The translations under genes were made by a program, and so were the position numbers. Positions 13,599 to 22,192 of a stretch of 26,070 nucleotides of DNA are shown here, one piece after another. The stretch comes from Alistipes sp. (GTDB lineage Bacteria > Bacteroidota > Bacteroidia > Bacteroidales > Rikenellaceae): contig JAGCLX010000013.1 of assembly GCA_017646785.1 (NCBI GenBank), positions 1 to 26,070 on the forward strand, given 5' to 3'. The notes under the pieces were generated by a model that searched no databases, was not told where the DNA came from, and saw nothing but the letters and a program-made list of their open reading frames with translations. Within the stretch, counting starts at the first letter, position 1. Each line of letters opens with the position of its first letter.

Positions 13599-14198
13599 TT
13601 AATAATTTGTTAAACACTCCTCAATGAAGGTGAGTATCTCCTCTCTGCCCGAGCCCTTTTCGCTCGACGAGGTGAGCATAGGTGGCAGCTCCTCCCACAC
13701 CTCTGAGAGTGCTTTTTTGTAGGTGGCGATGCTGCGATTTAGCTGTGCCTGAGATAGCTTGTCGGTCTTGGTGAAGATGATGCCAAATGGTACACCATTC
13801 TCGCCAAGCAGGTTCATGAAGCTTAGGTCTATCTTCTGTGGCTCGAGGCGTGAGTCGACAAGCACAAAGAGGAAGTGCATCTTCTCGCACTTAAGCACAT
13901 AGTCGGTGATGATCTTCGAGAACTCGCCGCGTGCTGTCTTTGACACCTTGGCATAGCCATAGCCTGGGAGGTCGACTAGATACCAACTGTCGTTTATGAG
14001 GAAGTGGTTTATGAGCTTTGTCTTACCTGGGGTGCCCGACACCTTTGCGAGGTTTTTCACTCCTGTGAGCATGTTTACGAGCGACGACTTGCCGACGTTG
14101 CTTCGGCCGATAAAGGCTATATCCTTAAAGTCATCCTTAGGCACTTGTGATATACGCTCGGAGCTACACTTGAATTTTGCTTTTATGGTGATTGCCAT
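13599..14198 (-). CDS. engB: Ribosome biogenesis GTP-binding protein EngB/YsxC/YihA
   Basis: The 199-residue protein is a TrmE-Era-EngA-EngB-Septin class GTPase. G1 is GRSNVGKS (31-38), the switch region has SGTPGKTK (54-61), G3 is DLPGYGYAKV (76-85, the EngB-specific form), G4 is TKTD (143-146) and G5 is SSSEKG (177-182). EngB is needed for assembly of the large ribosomal subunit. Its promoter is closely back-to-back with that of the MazG-like gene. All motifs are intact. Confidence 0.96.
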   Translation of the reverse strand: MAITIKAKFKCSSERISQVPKDDFKDIAFIGRSNVGKSSLVNMLTGVKNLAKVSGTPGKTKLINHFLINDSWYLVDLPGYGYAKVSKTARGEFSKIITDYVLKCEKMHFLFVLVDSRLEPQKIDLSFMNLLGENGVPFGIIFTKTDKLSQAQLNRSIATYKKALSEVWEELPPMLTSSSEKGSGREEILTFIEECLTNY

Positions 14199-14221
14199 AA
14201 CTTATTCACTATTAATTTCGG

Positions 14222-14229
14222 CAAAGTTA
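14222..14229 (-). promoter_or_regulatory. -7 box of engB
   Basis: TAACTTTG on the minus strand, 23 bases before the engB start. A clean -33 TTG is not visible, so the promoter may be weaker or helped by another factor. Confidence 0.5.
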
Positions 14230-14251
14230 CTAAAAAAATGGAAAAATTGCC

Positions 14252-14259
14252 TATATTTG
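14252..14259 (+). promoter_or_regulatory. -7 box of the MazG-like gene
   Basis: TATATTTG on the plus strand, 32 bases before the start at 14292. The -33 region would overlap the engB -7 box, so the two divergent promoters share the same short stretch. Confidence 0.55.
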
Positions 14260-14291
14260 TACGATTGAATAACATAAAACCGAAATAAAGT

Positions 14292-14690
14292 ATGAAGAAG
14301 GAGTGGAATGATGTCCGCGAATTTCATGAGAAGTTTGGACATCCTGTGGCTGCGGAGCCCAAGATGATTGATAAGAAGCGTGCCTTGTCGCGTGCTAAGT
14401 GGATGCAGGAGGAGGTTGCAGAGTTCTTGATTGCTGACGACATCTACGAGCAGGCGGACGCCATGATTGACCTCATGTATTTCGCTCTCGGCACAATGGT
14501 AGAGATGGGCTTGGAGGCTGACGAGTTGTTCTCTATCGTTCAGCAGGCCAACATGGCTAAGTTGTGGCCCGATGGTAAGCCTCACTACAACCCCAAGGAT
14601 GGCAAGGTTATCAAGCCTGAGGGCTGGGAGGATCCAGCGCCCAAAATCAAGGCTTACATCGACTCGGTGATTGAGGCTAAGAAGCGCTAA
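14292..14690 (+). CDS. MazG-like / phosphoribosyl-ATP pyrophosphohydrolase-like protein
   Basis: The 132-residue all-alpha protein fits the MazG/HisE-like NTP pyrophosphohydrolase superfamily. AKWMQEEVAEFLIADD (35-50) supplies the metal-binding EExxE (E40, E41, E44), and YEQADAMIDLMYFALG (52-67) the second acidic helix (E53, D56, D60). The C-terminal part with KLWPDGKPHYNPKDGKVIKP is a conserved tail in Bacteroidetes homologues as I recall them. Such enzymes hydrolyse nucleoside triphosphates or related pyrophosphates, often as house-cleaning enzymes. It is not in a his operon, so HisE activity is unlikely. It is transcribed alone, divergent from engB. The substrate is unknown. Confidence 0.8.
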   Translation: MKKEWNDVREFHEKFGHPVAAEPKMIDKKRALSRAKWMQEEVAEFLIADDIYEQADAMIDLMYFALGTMVEMGLEADELFSIVQQANMAKLWPDGKPHYNPKDGKVIKPEGWEDPAPKIKAYIDSVIEAKKR

Positions 14691-14698
14691 AAAGCTAT

Positions 14699-14832
14699 AT
14701 TACACTGGAGGATATGGTGGTGAAGTGGGGCTTATTTTCCGCTTAAACCACTCTGATGACTCGGTGTAAAATGGTTCTACATAGTAGAGGGATTGCTCAA
14801 CGTGAATGTTGGGCAGTCCCTTTATGCTATGT
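14699..14832 (+). terminator. Two consecutive hairpins after the MazG-like gene
   Basis: The first, 14700-14769, has outer arms TTACAC/GTGTAA and inner stem AAGTGG/CCGCTT. The second, 14779-14832, is a long stem in which ACATAG (14779-14784) pairs with CTATGT (14827-14832) and AGGGATTGCTCAAC (14788-14801) pairs with GTTGGGCAGTCCCT (14808-14821), with G-T pairs, around the loop GTGAAT; TTT follows the core stem. The second probably terminates the MazG-like transcript. The first is unexplained. Confidence 0.55.
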
Positions 14833-14880
14833 AAAAATGAGTGTTCATTGAAAATATTTCTCCAATGAAAAAGTTTGACC

Positions 14881-14888
14881 TATATTTG
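14881..14888 (+). promoter_or_regulatory. -7 box of the surface lipoprotein locus
   Basis: TATATTTG stands 32 bases before the start at 14921. At the -33 position there is TTC rather than TTG. No comparable box is seen before the downstream genes, so this may drive the whole locus to 25356. Confidence 0.55.
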
Positions 14889-14920
14889 TCGCGAAAAAAT
14901 AAAAATGAATAGACTTATCT

Positions 14921-16735
14921 ATGAAGATTTTTAAGAAAGTATCTTTTTTTGCAGCGTTGGCTATCTCTTTAGCGGCGTGTACTGACGTGGTTGACAGCAG
15001 CCATGTTGGCCCCACAGTGCAGGTTGAGGAGATTGGTTTCTCAATGGCTGCGGATGTTACACGTACGGGTATCGAGGCCGATGGCAAGACTACACGTTGG
15101 TCTGTTGGCGATAGACTCGCCGTGTGGGCAAAGGATGAGGGTGGTAACTACACCTTCGAGAATACGGAGTTTACACTACGCTATTTCAGCCACGAGTTCG
15201 ACAAAGCGTACTTCACATCTAACATTGCCACAATGGCCGAGGGCGAGTACACCTACTACTTGAGCTATCCCAAGCCTAAGTCTGTGGAGGGCACATCTGC
15301 GACATTTAGCGTCTCTGCTGAGCAGTCGGGAGCTTACGATGGTAAGTACGACATCATGATTGCTAAGCCCGTTGTTGCCGAGGCGCTCACCTTGTCGAAG
15401 AAGATGGAGCTTAACACCGTGATGCTTCATCAGATGCACGCGCTCAAGATTACCGTGCCCGAGAAGGCGTCGAACTTCGACAATAGGGTATACCGCCTTG
15501 AGGTTACATTCCCCAATGCTGTGGTGGGCGATATCACACTGGATGTTACCGACCCCAATGCCGACCCTGTATACACTAACACCTCGAATACCATTGTCGT
15601 GACGAGCGATGAGGGCTTTGCTGTAGGTAGCGATATCTGGGTGTTTGTGCTTCCTGGTACTATTTCGGGCGATGTTAGCTACAAGATTGCGGGTGCTGAG
15701 CAGCGCTCGGAGGTGGCTACATACCCATTGGAGCACACCATGGAGCGTGGTCACGTGACACCTATCCGCATGGCAATGCCTCCATTTGAGAAGTACACAG
15801 TCTTTAACTTCTCCATTGGAGAGAACTACCTCGGCGAGGATTTTAACTTCTTCACGCTCTACGATAGCAACGGTACCAATATGGGTACATACAATCGCAA
15901 TGCCGAGAACAAGTACACATGGGAGTATTATGGTGAGTTTGATGTTACGCCATATAACAACTCTAATTGGACTCTTGTTTTCGATACTGAGAATGCTGTG
16001 GTAGAGAATAAGGTGAATATGGGTACATTGAAACCATATTTTACAAATAATATCACGCCCGTGGATGTTCCCTACCTCTTGTTCCAGGATTTCAATGATG
16101 CGACGGAAGCAGAGAGTTATGGTAACAACTCATACTCATCAAACGAGCGTGAGCAGCCAGGTGTGGCTCTTAGTGGCACGCTTGCTGGTTGGAATGCGGC
16201 ACGCTTCTGGATTAAACCAGGTGCTGCGCGCGTGAATACTCGTTCTCAGGTTGTTAAGTTTATTATGTCGTTCCAATCATACCACTATGGTCGATTGGAT
16301 ACTCCACAACTCGGTAATGGTACACGAGGCCTAAAGCCAGGTAAGAACGTAACAGTGCAGGTATCGTTCGATTCGGCTCTATACAGACATACTAAAAGTT
16401 CGCTAGGATATACTGAGGCTGGTGTAAGTGTAGCTACACACACCAATGCCAATAATCCAATCAATGGTATCCCAACTGGTTCGACAGGTATCTCATCAAC
16501 GTACGATACCACGATTGCCGACATTGGTACAACATACTTTGCGCAGAACTTGGAGGATAATGCTGGTGACAATGCCTTTGGTCAGAGCTTTCCTACGTAT
16601 ATGGCAGAATTTCAGGCGACAAGCGATACGCGTATATGTTTCTATCCTCACTTGAAGACCGCGGAGGCAAGTTTTGCAAATAATGTCGAGATTAATGTCT
16701 ATGTCGACAATATCAAGGTATCGATTGCTAAGTAA
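14921..16735 (+). CDS. Fimbrillin-like surface lipoprotein with C-terminal jelly-roll-like domain
   Basis: The 604-residue product has a lipoprotein signal ending SLAAC (C20). The N-terminal half carries the fimbrillin/Mfa-like signature: EIGFSMAADVTRTG (37-50) followed by W60-SVGD (60-64), then LAVWAKDEGGNYTFEN, and YYLSYP at about 102-107, and AMP near the end of that module. Residues from about 385 (YLLFQDFND) to the end (VYVDNIKVSIAK) look like a jelly-roll or carbohydrate-binding-type beta-sandwich, whose last strand is the common VDNI form. Fimbrillins build type V pili, and related lipoproteins serve as anchors or tips; the extra C-terminal module favours a tip or adhesin over a shaft subunit (inference). 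It is the first gene of the locus. Confidence 0.75.
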   Translation: MKIFKKVSFFAALAISLAACTDVVDSSHVGPTVQVEEIGFSMAADVTRTGIEADGKTTRWSVGDRLAVWAKDEGGNYTFENTEFTLRYFSHEFDKAYFTSNIATMAEGEYTYYLSYPKPKSVEGTSATFSVSAEQSGAYDGKYDIMIAKPVVAEALTLSKKMELNTVMLHQMHALKITVPEKASNFDNRVYRLEVTFPNAVVGDITLDVTDPNADPVYTNTSNTIVVTSDEGFAVGSDIWVFVLPGTISGDVSYKIAGAEQRSEVATYPLEHTMERGHVTPIRMAMPPFEKYTVFNFSIGENYLGEDFNFFTLYDSNGTNMGTYNRNAENKYTWEYYGEFDVTPYNNSNWTLVFDTENAVVENKVNMGTLKPYFTNNITPVDVPYLLFQDFNDATEAESYGNNSYSSNEREQPGVALSGTLAGWNAARFWIKPGAARVNTRSQVVKFIMSFQSYHYGRLDTPQLGNGTRGLKPGKNVTVQVSFDSALYRHTKSSLGYTEAGVSVATHTNANNPINGIPTGSTGISSTYDTTIADIGTTYFAQNLEDNAGDNAFGQSFPTYMAEFQATSDTRICFYPHLKTAEASFANNVEINVYVDNIKVSIAK

Positions 16736-16772
16736 TTAACGAAAAATAAATAATAACCAAACAAACACAATT

Positions 16773-17573
16773 ATGAAAAAGTTTTTCACATTGGCATCGC
16801 TTCTTGCGCTCTCGATGGTCGCTTGTACCAACGAGGAGCCTAAGAACGAGGCAAATGAGAAGGCACAGGTTAATCTAAGCCTCACAATCTCGAATGAGGT
16901 GGTTGATACACGTGCCAACATCAGCTGCACAACACCTGCAGCTGAGGAGTTTGCTCTTAAGATTGAGGGTAAGATTGAGTGCTATGACAATCGCGAATAC
17001 TCAGCCGAGTATGCCTCAATCGAGGAGTTTAAAGCTGATAGCTACCTCCACCACGGTACATACACTGCTACAGTTGTTGCGGGTGACCTCGCAGAGGAGG
17101 GTTACGACATGGCAACATTCGTGGGTAGCAAGGAGTTCACTGTTGAGCCTCGTAAGGAGGGTAGCGTGGAGGTGACAGCAACAATCGCCAACGCTCTTGT
17201 ACAGGTAGATGTAACAGAGAATTTTAAAAACTACTTCGTTGGTGGTTACACTCTTACGCTCACAACAGCAGCGGGCAACGAGTTCAATGTTACAACGCAG
17301 ACCGAGCCTATCTTCATCGCTCCCGCAGCATTTACCATCTCGGGTACTGCAGTAAAGCAGCCTAACCAGTCGGGTGCTGAGGGTGTAGTAGTCGATTTGG
17401 AGGGCTACACACATGATGAGGTGGCTGCACAGACACTCTACACTGTAAAGATGGATGTTGAGACTGCTGGTCGCGCAACACTCACAATCACACTTAATGA
17501 TGAGCTCAAGGAGTCTTTCGACATCGAGCAGGAGCTAAACGATCATTCTAAGGATATACCAAATAATAAATAG
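16773..17573 (+). CDS. DUF4493-like lipoprotein (single domain)
   Basis: The 266-residue product has a lipoprotein signal ending SMVAC (C18) followed by TNEEPKNEANEK, an acidic stretch of the type linked to surface export in Bacteroidetes. The rest resembles a DUF4493 domain: VDTRA (44-48), GTYTATVVAG (95-104), FVGSKEFTVEP (116-126), IANALVQVDV (about 138-147) and a C-terminal NDELKESFDIEQELND. It lacks the extra Ig-like or PCMD modules of its downstream relatives. It starts 37 bp after the fimbrillin-like gene, with no promoter between, and ends 8 bp before the next gene. Function unknown; the shared domain suggests it works with its neighbours. Confidence 0.75.
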   Translation: MKKFFTLASLLALSMVACTNEEPKNEANEKAQVNLSLTISNEVVDTRANISCTTPAAEEFALKIEGKIECYDNREYSAEYASIEEFKADSYLHHGTYTATVVAGDLAEEGYDMATFVGSKEFTVEPRKEGSVEVTATIANALVQVDVTENFKNYFVGGYTLTLTTAAGNEFNVTTQTEPIFIAPAAFTISGTAVKQPNQSGAEGVVVDLEGYTHDEVAAQTLYTVKMDVETAGRATLTITLNDELKESFDIEQELNDHSKDIPNNK

Positions 17574-17581
17574 TAAGAGAT

Positions 17582-19237
17582 ATGAAATCAGTAGTTAGAA
17601 TTATGAGCATCGCCTTCGCCTCACTCGCAGTGTTGGCGTCGTGCAGCAAAGATAAGGTCGACTATATTGATAACGACAAGGTGTCACAGGAGCAGATTGG
17701 CTATTTGAACCTTAGCAATATGGCGGCTTCAGTACTCGTGGAGACCGAGAACATCGAGAGCGTTACACGTGCAGAGGGTATCGATATCAACGACTTCGAT
17801 GTTGTCATCACAAATCAGGCTGGCAAGACTGTTGCCGAGTTCAAGTATGGCGAGCGTCCCACTGAGCCAATCAAGCTTGAGGGTGGCACTTACACAATCA
17901 GCATGACCTCTGCAGATATGCAGGCAGCAGCATGGGATGCTCCTGTTTATGCTGGTAGCAAGGAGGTTATCATCGTGCGTCAGAATACAACCACTGTGAA
18001 CGACTTGGTTTGTAAGTTGGCTAACATCAAGGTTACTGTAGCTTACTCTGCAGACCTCGCTGAGCAGGTTGACCCTGAGCACACAAAGATGACTATCGCA
18101 CTTGGTGAGAACTCTTTGGAGTATGCTTTCGGTAAGGAGCAGGCTGGCTTCTTCGCTCCTGCAGCTGCGGAGAACACCTTGAACCTTACATTCAACTGCC
18201 GCTACAAGGGTGAGACTAAGGATATCGCCATGACAAATAAGATTGAGGGCGTTAAGGCTGCTCAGTGGCGTCAGATAGAGGTTGTCGTACAGCATGCTGC
18301 CGATGGTACTACAAACGTAGGTATCGTATGCGACACATGGACCTACGACGAGGAGGTGACATTCGATACATCAACATCAGTAGCTATGTTCGAGGAGGTT
18401 ATTCCCGATGATACAGATGTTCCTGTAATCGTTTGGGAGGGTCACGATCTTGCAGAGGTTTTCGAGCTTACTGACGATATGTTCGACGCTGAGGGTAACT
18501 TCAAGTCAAGCATCAACCTCGATGTAGTGGCTAAGGCTCCTATCAAGAGCTTCGTTGTTAAGGCGGCATCGGACAATGCCGATTTCGTTAAGGCATACTC
18601 TGAGATTATGCCCGTTGAGGAGGATTTGTGTGCACCCACAGTGTCAAACGCTATCCTTAAGATGATGGGCTACCCAACAGATGTTAAGGCTGCTACAACA
18701 ACACGCATCAAGTTTGCTGCGCAGACTGAGCTTTTGAAGTCTTATGAGGGTACACACTCATATGATATTATCGTAATCGATGAGAATGGTGCTGAGGGTC
18801 GTGCGACACTCACAATCAAGTATGGCCAGAATGTCGCTCCTCAGATTGTATGGGTGGGCTACGACATCGATAAGCGCCAGACAATTAAGGATGGCGATAC
18901 TTGTATGATTCGTGTAGTTGCACCTTTGGCAATTAAGGATTTCGAGATTGAGATCGTATCAAATACTCTTACTCCCGACCAGTTGGAGGATGTGGGTCTT
19001 GCTGCAGAGTTCAGCCTTGTAAACTCTACGGAGTTGTTTACATCGCTTTCAGATCTTGGTTTCCCTGTCGGTGATGCAGTTTCTAACCAGACATTAATCT
19101 CGGAGGATAAACTCAATATTACAGATTTCTTGAGTGTACTTGGTATGCTTGGTCCTGGTGATCACGACTTCGTGATGACCGTAACCGATATGGAGGGTAA
19201 CGCTACAACTAAGACCGTAATGATGCGCTTCGAGTAG
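17582..19237 (+). CDS. DUF4493 lipoprotein with two C-terminal Ig-like repeats
   Basis: The 551-residue product has a lipoprotein signal ending VLASC (C21), then SKDKVDYIDND. Residues about 40-260 are a clear DUF4493 domain: VTRAEG (61-66), GGTYTISM (101-108), AAWDAPVYAGSKEV (116-129), VCKLANIKVTV (143-153). Two homologous modules follow, about 280-415 and 419-551. They align through VIVWEGHDL/QIVWVGYDI, APIKSFVVKAASD/LAIKDFEIEIVSN and closing strands YDIIVIDENGAEGRATL/HDFVMTVTDMEGNATTK, so the protein arose by internal duplication. The gene lies 8 bp after the previous one. Extended, surface-exposed structure is likely; activity is unknown. Confidence 0.8.
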   Translation: MKSVVRIMSIAFASLAVLASCSKDKVDYIDNDKVSQEQIGYLNLSNMAASVLVETENIESVTRAEGIDINDFDVVITNQAGKTVAEFKYGERPTEPIKLEGGTYTISMTSADMQAAAWDAPVYAGSKEVIIVRQNTTTVNDLVCKLANIKVTVAYSADLAEQVDPEHTKMTIALGENSLEYAFGKEQAGFFAPAAAENTLNLTFNCRYKGETKDIAMTNKIEGVKAAQWRQIEVVVQHAADGTTNVGIVCDTWTYDEEVTFDTSTSVAMFEEVIPDDTDVPVIVWEGHDLAEVFELTDDMFDAEGNFKSSINLDVVAKAPIKSFVVKAASDNADFVKAYSEIMPVEEDLCAPTVSNAILKMMGYPTDVKAATTTRIKFAAQTELLKSYEGTHSYDIIVIDENGAEGRATLTIKYGQNVAPQIVWVGYDIDKRQTIKDGDTCMIRVVAPLAIKDFEIEIVSNTLTPDQLEDVGLAAEFSLVNSTELFTSLSDLGFPVGDAVSNQTLISEDKLNITDFLSVLGMLGPGDHDFVMTVTDMEGNATTKTVMMRFE

Positions 19238-19267
19238 CATAATTAACGTATTAAGGTTATGTCTATT

Positions 19268-21298
19268 ATGAAAAAGTTATTTCTTATGTTGGGTATGGCA
19301 CTCGCTGTAGTATCGTGCTCAAAAGATATAGATTCAAGCGTGGATATGACATCTGGTGAGGGCGCAGTGCGTCTTGGTGTGACAACCAAGGCTGAGCTCT
19401 CGAATGATGACACAGTCGTTGTTAAGATATACAAGGTTGAGGATGGCGAGCAGAAGCTTATCCGCCGCTATGAGGATATGGCTGATGTTCCAGAGTACCT
19501 CGCACTCCTTGAGGGTGACTATGTAGCAAAGGTGCAGGTGGGCGAGAAGCGCGCCGTATCGTTCGACACAAAGTACTACTTGGGTGAGCAGGACTTTGCT
19601 GTTGAGCCCGGTGTCGTAACCACTGTTACTGTTGATTGTAAGCTCCAGTCTACTGTAGTGGTTGTTAACTATGACGCTACCGTAGTTGAGAAACTCAACG
19701 AGGGCTACTTCACAACTGTGGCTATTGCAGAGTCATACGATTCATCTGCTATCGCTACAGGCGATGTCCTTGCATTGACTTATGAGGAGTCAAAGGAGGG
19801 TTATGTTGTAATGCCCGAGGGCGAGACTTCTCTCTACTGGCACTTCGAGGGTACACACCCCGGTGAGGGTGACATTGTTAAGGAGGGTCTTATCGAGAAC
19901 GTTAAGCCTTCAGTGCGCTACACTATCAACTTGAAGTACTCTAAGGACGCTCCTGGTAACCTCGTATTCGAGGCTACAGTGGATGAGTCTGTCGAGGAGT
20001 TTGATGATATGATTATCTTCAGCCCCGATCCTACAGTTCTGGGCGAAGGCTTCGATGTTGGTGATGTGCAGCTCTCGACCGTTGCTCGCAAGTATAACAT
20101 CTCGGCTTTGGCCACTATCAACAAGATGATAATCTCTGTCGATGGCATTGAGTACAACCTTTTGGAGGCTGCTCCAGCGGATGTCGTTCTTACCAAGGTT
20201 GATGATATGACCTACACACTTGTTGTTGAGCCATCATTCTTCAGCTCTATTACAGGTGGTGAGCAGGCTCTTACATTCAATATCGAGGATGTTGACGGCG
20301 GTAAGCTTATTAAGGATGTAAACTATAAGGTGCAGGGTGTATTGCCTCTCACAACTGCGGACTACGACCTCTGGTTTGCTCGTGCATCGTTCAAGGCTAT
20401 GGTGATTGGTGATCCCGAGAGCGTTAAGGTTGCATATAACGTCAATGGCGGTGAGTGGCAGATGGTAGATGCTGTTGCGGGTGCAGATGGCTACTACACA
20501 GCAAATCTCGATGACTTCACAGTATCAACTACCTATGGATATAAGCTTGTTGTGAATGATGCGGACTATGGTAAAAACCTCTCTATCGCTACTGCTGCTG
20601 GTACACAGATTCCTAATGGCGATATGGAGCGTTGGCACACAGCATCATGGGTGCTCCCATATGGTCAGGGCGATACCCCCTTCTGGCTCACAGGTAACGA
20701 GGGTGGTAACATGGCAGGTGCTACACTTACACAGTCCTCTGATGATGTTCGTCCAGGCTCTACAGGTAAAAAGTCGGCATACCTCAAGTCGCAGTTTGCT
20801 GGAATGGGAGCTATCGGTAAGTTCGCTGCGGGTAACCTCTTTACAGGTACATTCATGCTTAACGGTATGGATGGTATCGTAACCTTCGGTCGTGACTTTG
20901 CGTTTACCGCTAAGCCTAAGAGCCTCTCATTCTGGATGAAGAACAATGAGGGTACTATCAATGAGGGTTCACACGCTTCAGGTACTGATATTTATACCGT
21001 TATGGTGATCATTACTGATGGTACAACATATTCAGTAAACACTAAGGATGAGAGCTCATTCCTCAAGGTTGATCAGTTGGGTAATACTCCCGGTGTTATC
21101 GGCTACGGCTATATTTCTAACACAGACTCACGTGCTGAGTGGACCCAGGAGACTATCAATATCACATATCGTGAGGAGATGAAGAATGCAAAGCCTAAGA
21201 AGATTGTTGTGTCGTTCACACCTTCTGGCTATGGTGACTACTTCTGCGGTTCTACAAGCTCGTGGATGTACGTTGACGATATCGTCTTGAACTATTAA
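19268..21298 (+). CDS. DUF4493-PCMD lipoprotein
   Basis: The 676-residue product (or 679 from the ATG at 19259) has a lipoprotein signal ending AVVSC. I prefer the 19268 start because it gives the usual MKK-type signal. Residues about 30-235 resemble DUF4493 (LLEGDYVAKVQVG, YYLGEQDFAVEPG, VTVDCKLQSTVVVVNY). Ig-like strands follow. From about 449 to the end is a PCMD (putative carbohydrate metabolism) domain: NGDMERWH, PFWLTGNEGGNMA, DVRPGSTGKKSAYL, GKFAAGNLFTGTF and the final WMYVDDIVLNY. The same C-terminal domain is found in the gene at 23755. PCMD is named for association with carbohydrate loci, but a catalytic role is not established to my knowledge. Confidence 0.82.
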   Translation: MKKLFLMLGMALAVVSCSKDIDSSVDMTSGEGAVRLGVTTKAELSNDDTVVVKIYKVEDGEQKLIRRYEDMADVPEYLALLEGDYVAKVQVGEKRAVSFDTKYYLGEQDFAVEPGVVTTVTVDCKLQSTVVVVNYDATVVEKLNEGYFTTVAIAESYDSSAIATGDVLALTYEESKEGYVVMPEGETSLYWHFEGTHPGEGDIVKEGLIENVKPSVRYTINLKYSKDAPGNLVFEATVDESVEEFDDMIIFSPDPTVLGEGFDVGDVQLSTVARKYNISALATINKMIISVDGIEYNLLEAAPADVVLTKVDDMTYTLVVEPSFFSSITGGEQALTFNIEDVDGGKLIKDVNYKVQGVLPLTTADYDLWFARASFKAMVIGDPESVKVAYNVNGGEWQMVDAVAGADGYYTANLDDFTVSTTYGYKLVVNDADYGKNLSIATAAGTQIPNGDMERWHTASWVLPYGQGDTPFWLTGNEGGNMAGATLTQSSDDVRPGSTGKKSAYLKSQFAGMGAIGKFAAGNLFTGTFMLNGMDGIVTFGRDFAFTAKPKSLSFWMKNNEGTINEGSHASGTDIYTVMVIITDGTTYSVNTKDESSFLKVDQLGNTPGVIGYGYISNTDSRAEWTQETINITYREEMKNAKPKKIVVSFTPSGYGDYFCGSTSSWMYVDDIVLNY

Positions 21299-21312
21299 AA
21301 AACCAACGGGAT

Positions 21313-21346
21313 GGAGGCTGTCTGACAATATAGTCGGACAACCTCC
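21313..21346 (+). terminator. Hairpin between the DUF4493-PCMD gene and the OMP genes
   Basis: GGAGGCTGTCTGAC (21313-21326) pairs with GTCGGACAACCTCC (21333-21346) around AATATA; twelve positions are canonical and two are G-T or near-pairs. A pyrimidine-rich but T-poor tail follows. With no promoter seen before 21367, this may act as a partial terminator inside one operon. Confidence 0.5.
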
Positions 21347-21366
21347 CTCTCTACACCTTCTTATTA

Positions 21367-22179
21367 ATGAAGAGATTTTACGTTACTATTCTTGCCATGT
21401 TGGCTGTTGTGGCTGCATCGGCACAGAATAATGAAATTGAAACCACGTTAAGTGAAAACTCGGAGGTTGCCGAGCAGTCGTTAGATCCTAATGAGGCGCG
21501 TAGGCATCGTGGTTTCTCCACTGACGAGAGCTTTGTGCCAAAGGGACAGTGGATATTCGGTGGTACTGCATCGTACTCGACACATGTTAACGATGATTAT
21601 AAGCTTGTCGTTGTTGATAAGATCGACTCGGAGGGCTATACCGTTAATGTGAGTCCTATGATTGCATATGCCATCAGCAAGAATATGGCCATTGGTGTAC
21701 GCTTCGGTTATGGTCGCTCACTCCTGGCTTTGGATAATGCCTCTGTGGCAGTGTCGGGAACGGAGTTCAATATCGACTACTTCCACCGAATAAAGCACTC
21801 ATACACCGGTACAATCTTCTGGCGTCCATATATCCCACTGGGACACAGCAACCGCTTTGCAGTCTTTGCAGAGGTGTTGTTGAGCCTGTCGGGTGGTCAG
21901 TCTAAGGTGGTGTCGGAGAATGGTATCGTGGATGGCATGCAGGACTATTTGGGTACCTACTCAAAGAACTTCGGTGCATCTATCGCGCTCCAGCCCGGTA
22001 TTGTAGCCTTTGTGACTAATAGCGTGGCCCTCGAGCTCTCTATCGGTGTGTTTGGCATCGGCGTTGACCGTGTCACACAGATTAAGAATCAGATCGAGAG
22101 TGGCGAGTTCCTATCTTCGGATATGAATTTCAAGCTGAACTTCCTATCGGTGGGCTTCGGCGTATCGTTCTACCTATAA
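21367..22179 (+). CDS. Outer-membrane beta-barrel protein (barrel 1)
   Basis: The 270-residue product has a cleaved signal (ending about ASAQ, 20) and a short acidic segment, then about 200 residues of alternating strands with aromatic and glycine-rich ends (WIFGGTASYSTH, MAIGVRFGYGRS, FAVFAEVLLSLSGGQ, SVGFGVSFYL). The terminal aromatic-rich strand ending in L is typical for Bacteroidetes OMPs. Its barrel aligns along its length with that of the next gene: FVPKGQWIFGGTASY/FVYKGEVMLGLTASF, MAIGVRFGYG/LAVGLRLGYE, and YSKNFGASIALQPGIV/FSRNFAAQLNVNPGLG. The pair is thus a tandem duplication. Probably the outer-membrane partner of the surface lipoproteins (inference). Confidence 0.78.
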   Translation: MKRFYVTILAMLAVVAASAQNNEIETTLSENSEVAEQSLDPNEARRHRGFSTDESFVPKGQWIFGGTASYSTHVNDDYKLVVVDKIDSEGYTVNVSPMIAYAISKNMAIGVRFGYGRSLLALDNASVAVSGTEFNIDYFHRIKHSYTGTIFWRPYIPLGHSNRFAVFAEVLLSLSGGQSKVVSENGIVDGMQDYLGTYSKNFGASIALQPGIVAFVTNSVALELSIGVFGIGVDRVTQIKNQIESGEFLSSDMNFKLNFLSVGFGVSFYL

Positions 22180-22192
22180 AATGCAGTGTACT

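Noticed and set aside
14292..14690. HisE (phosphoribosyl-ATP pyrophosphohydrolase of histidine synthesis) or toxin-antitoxin MazG partner
   Set aside because: No histidine genes or toxin gene adjoin it; only the wider MazG/HisE-like fold can be supported.
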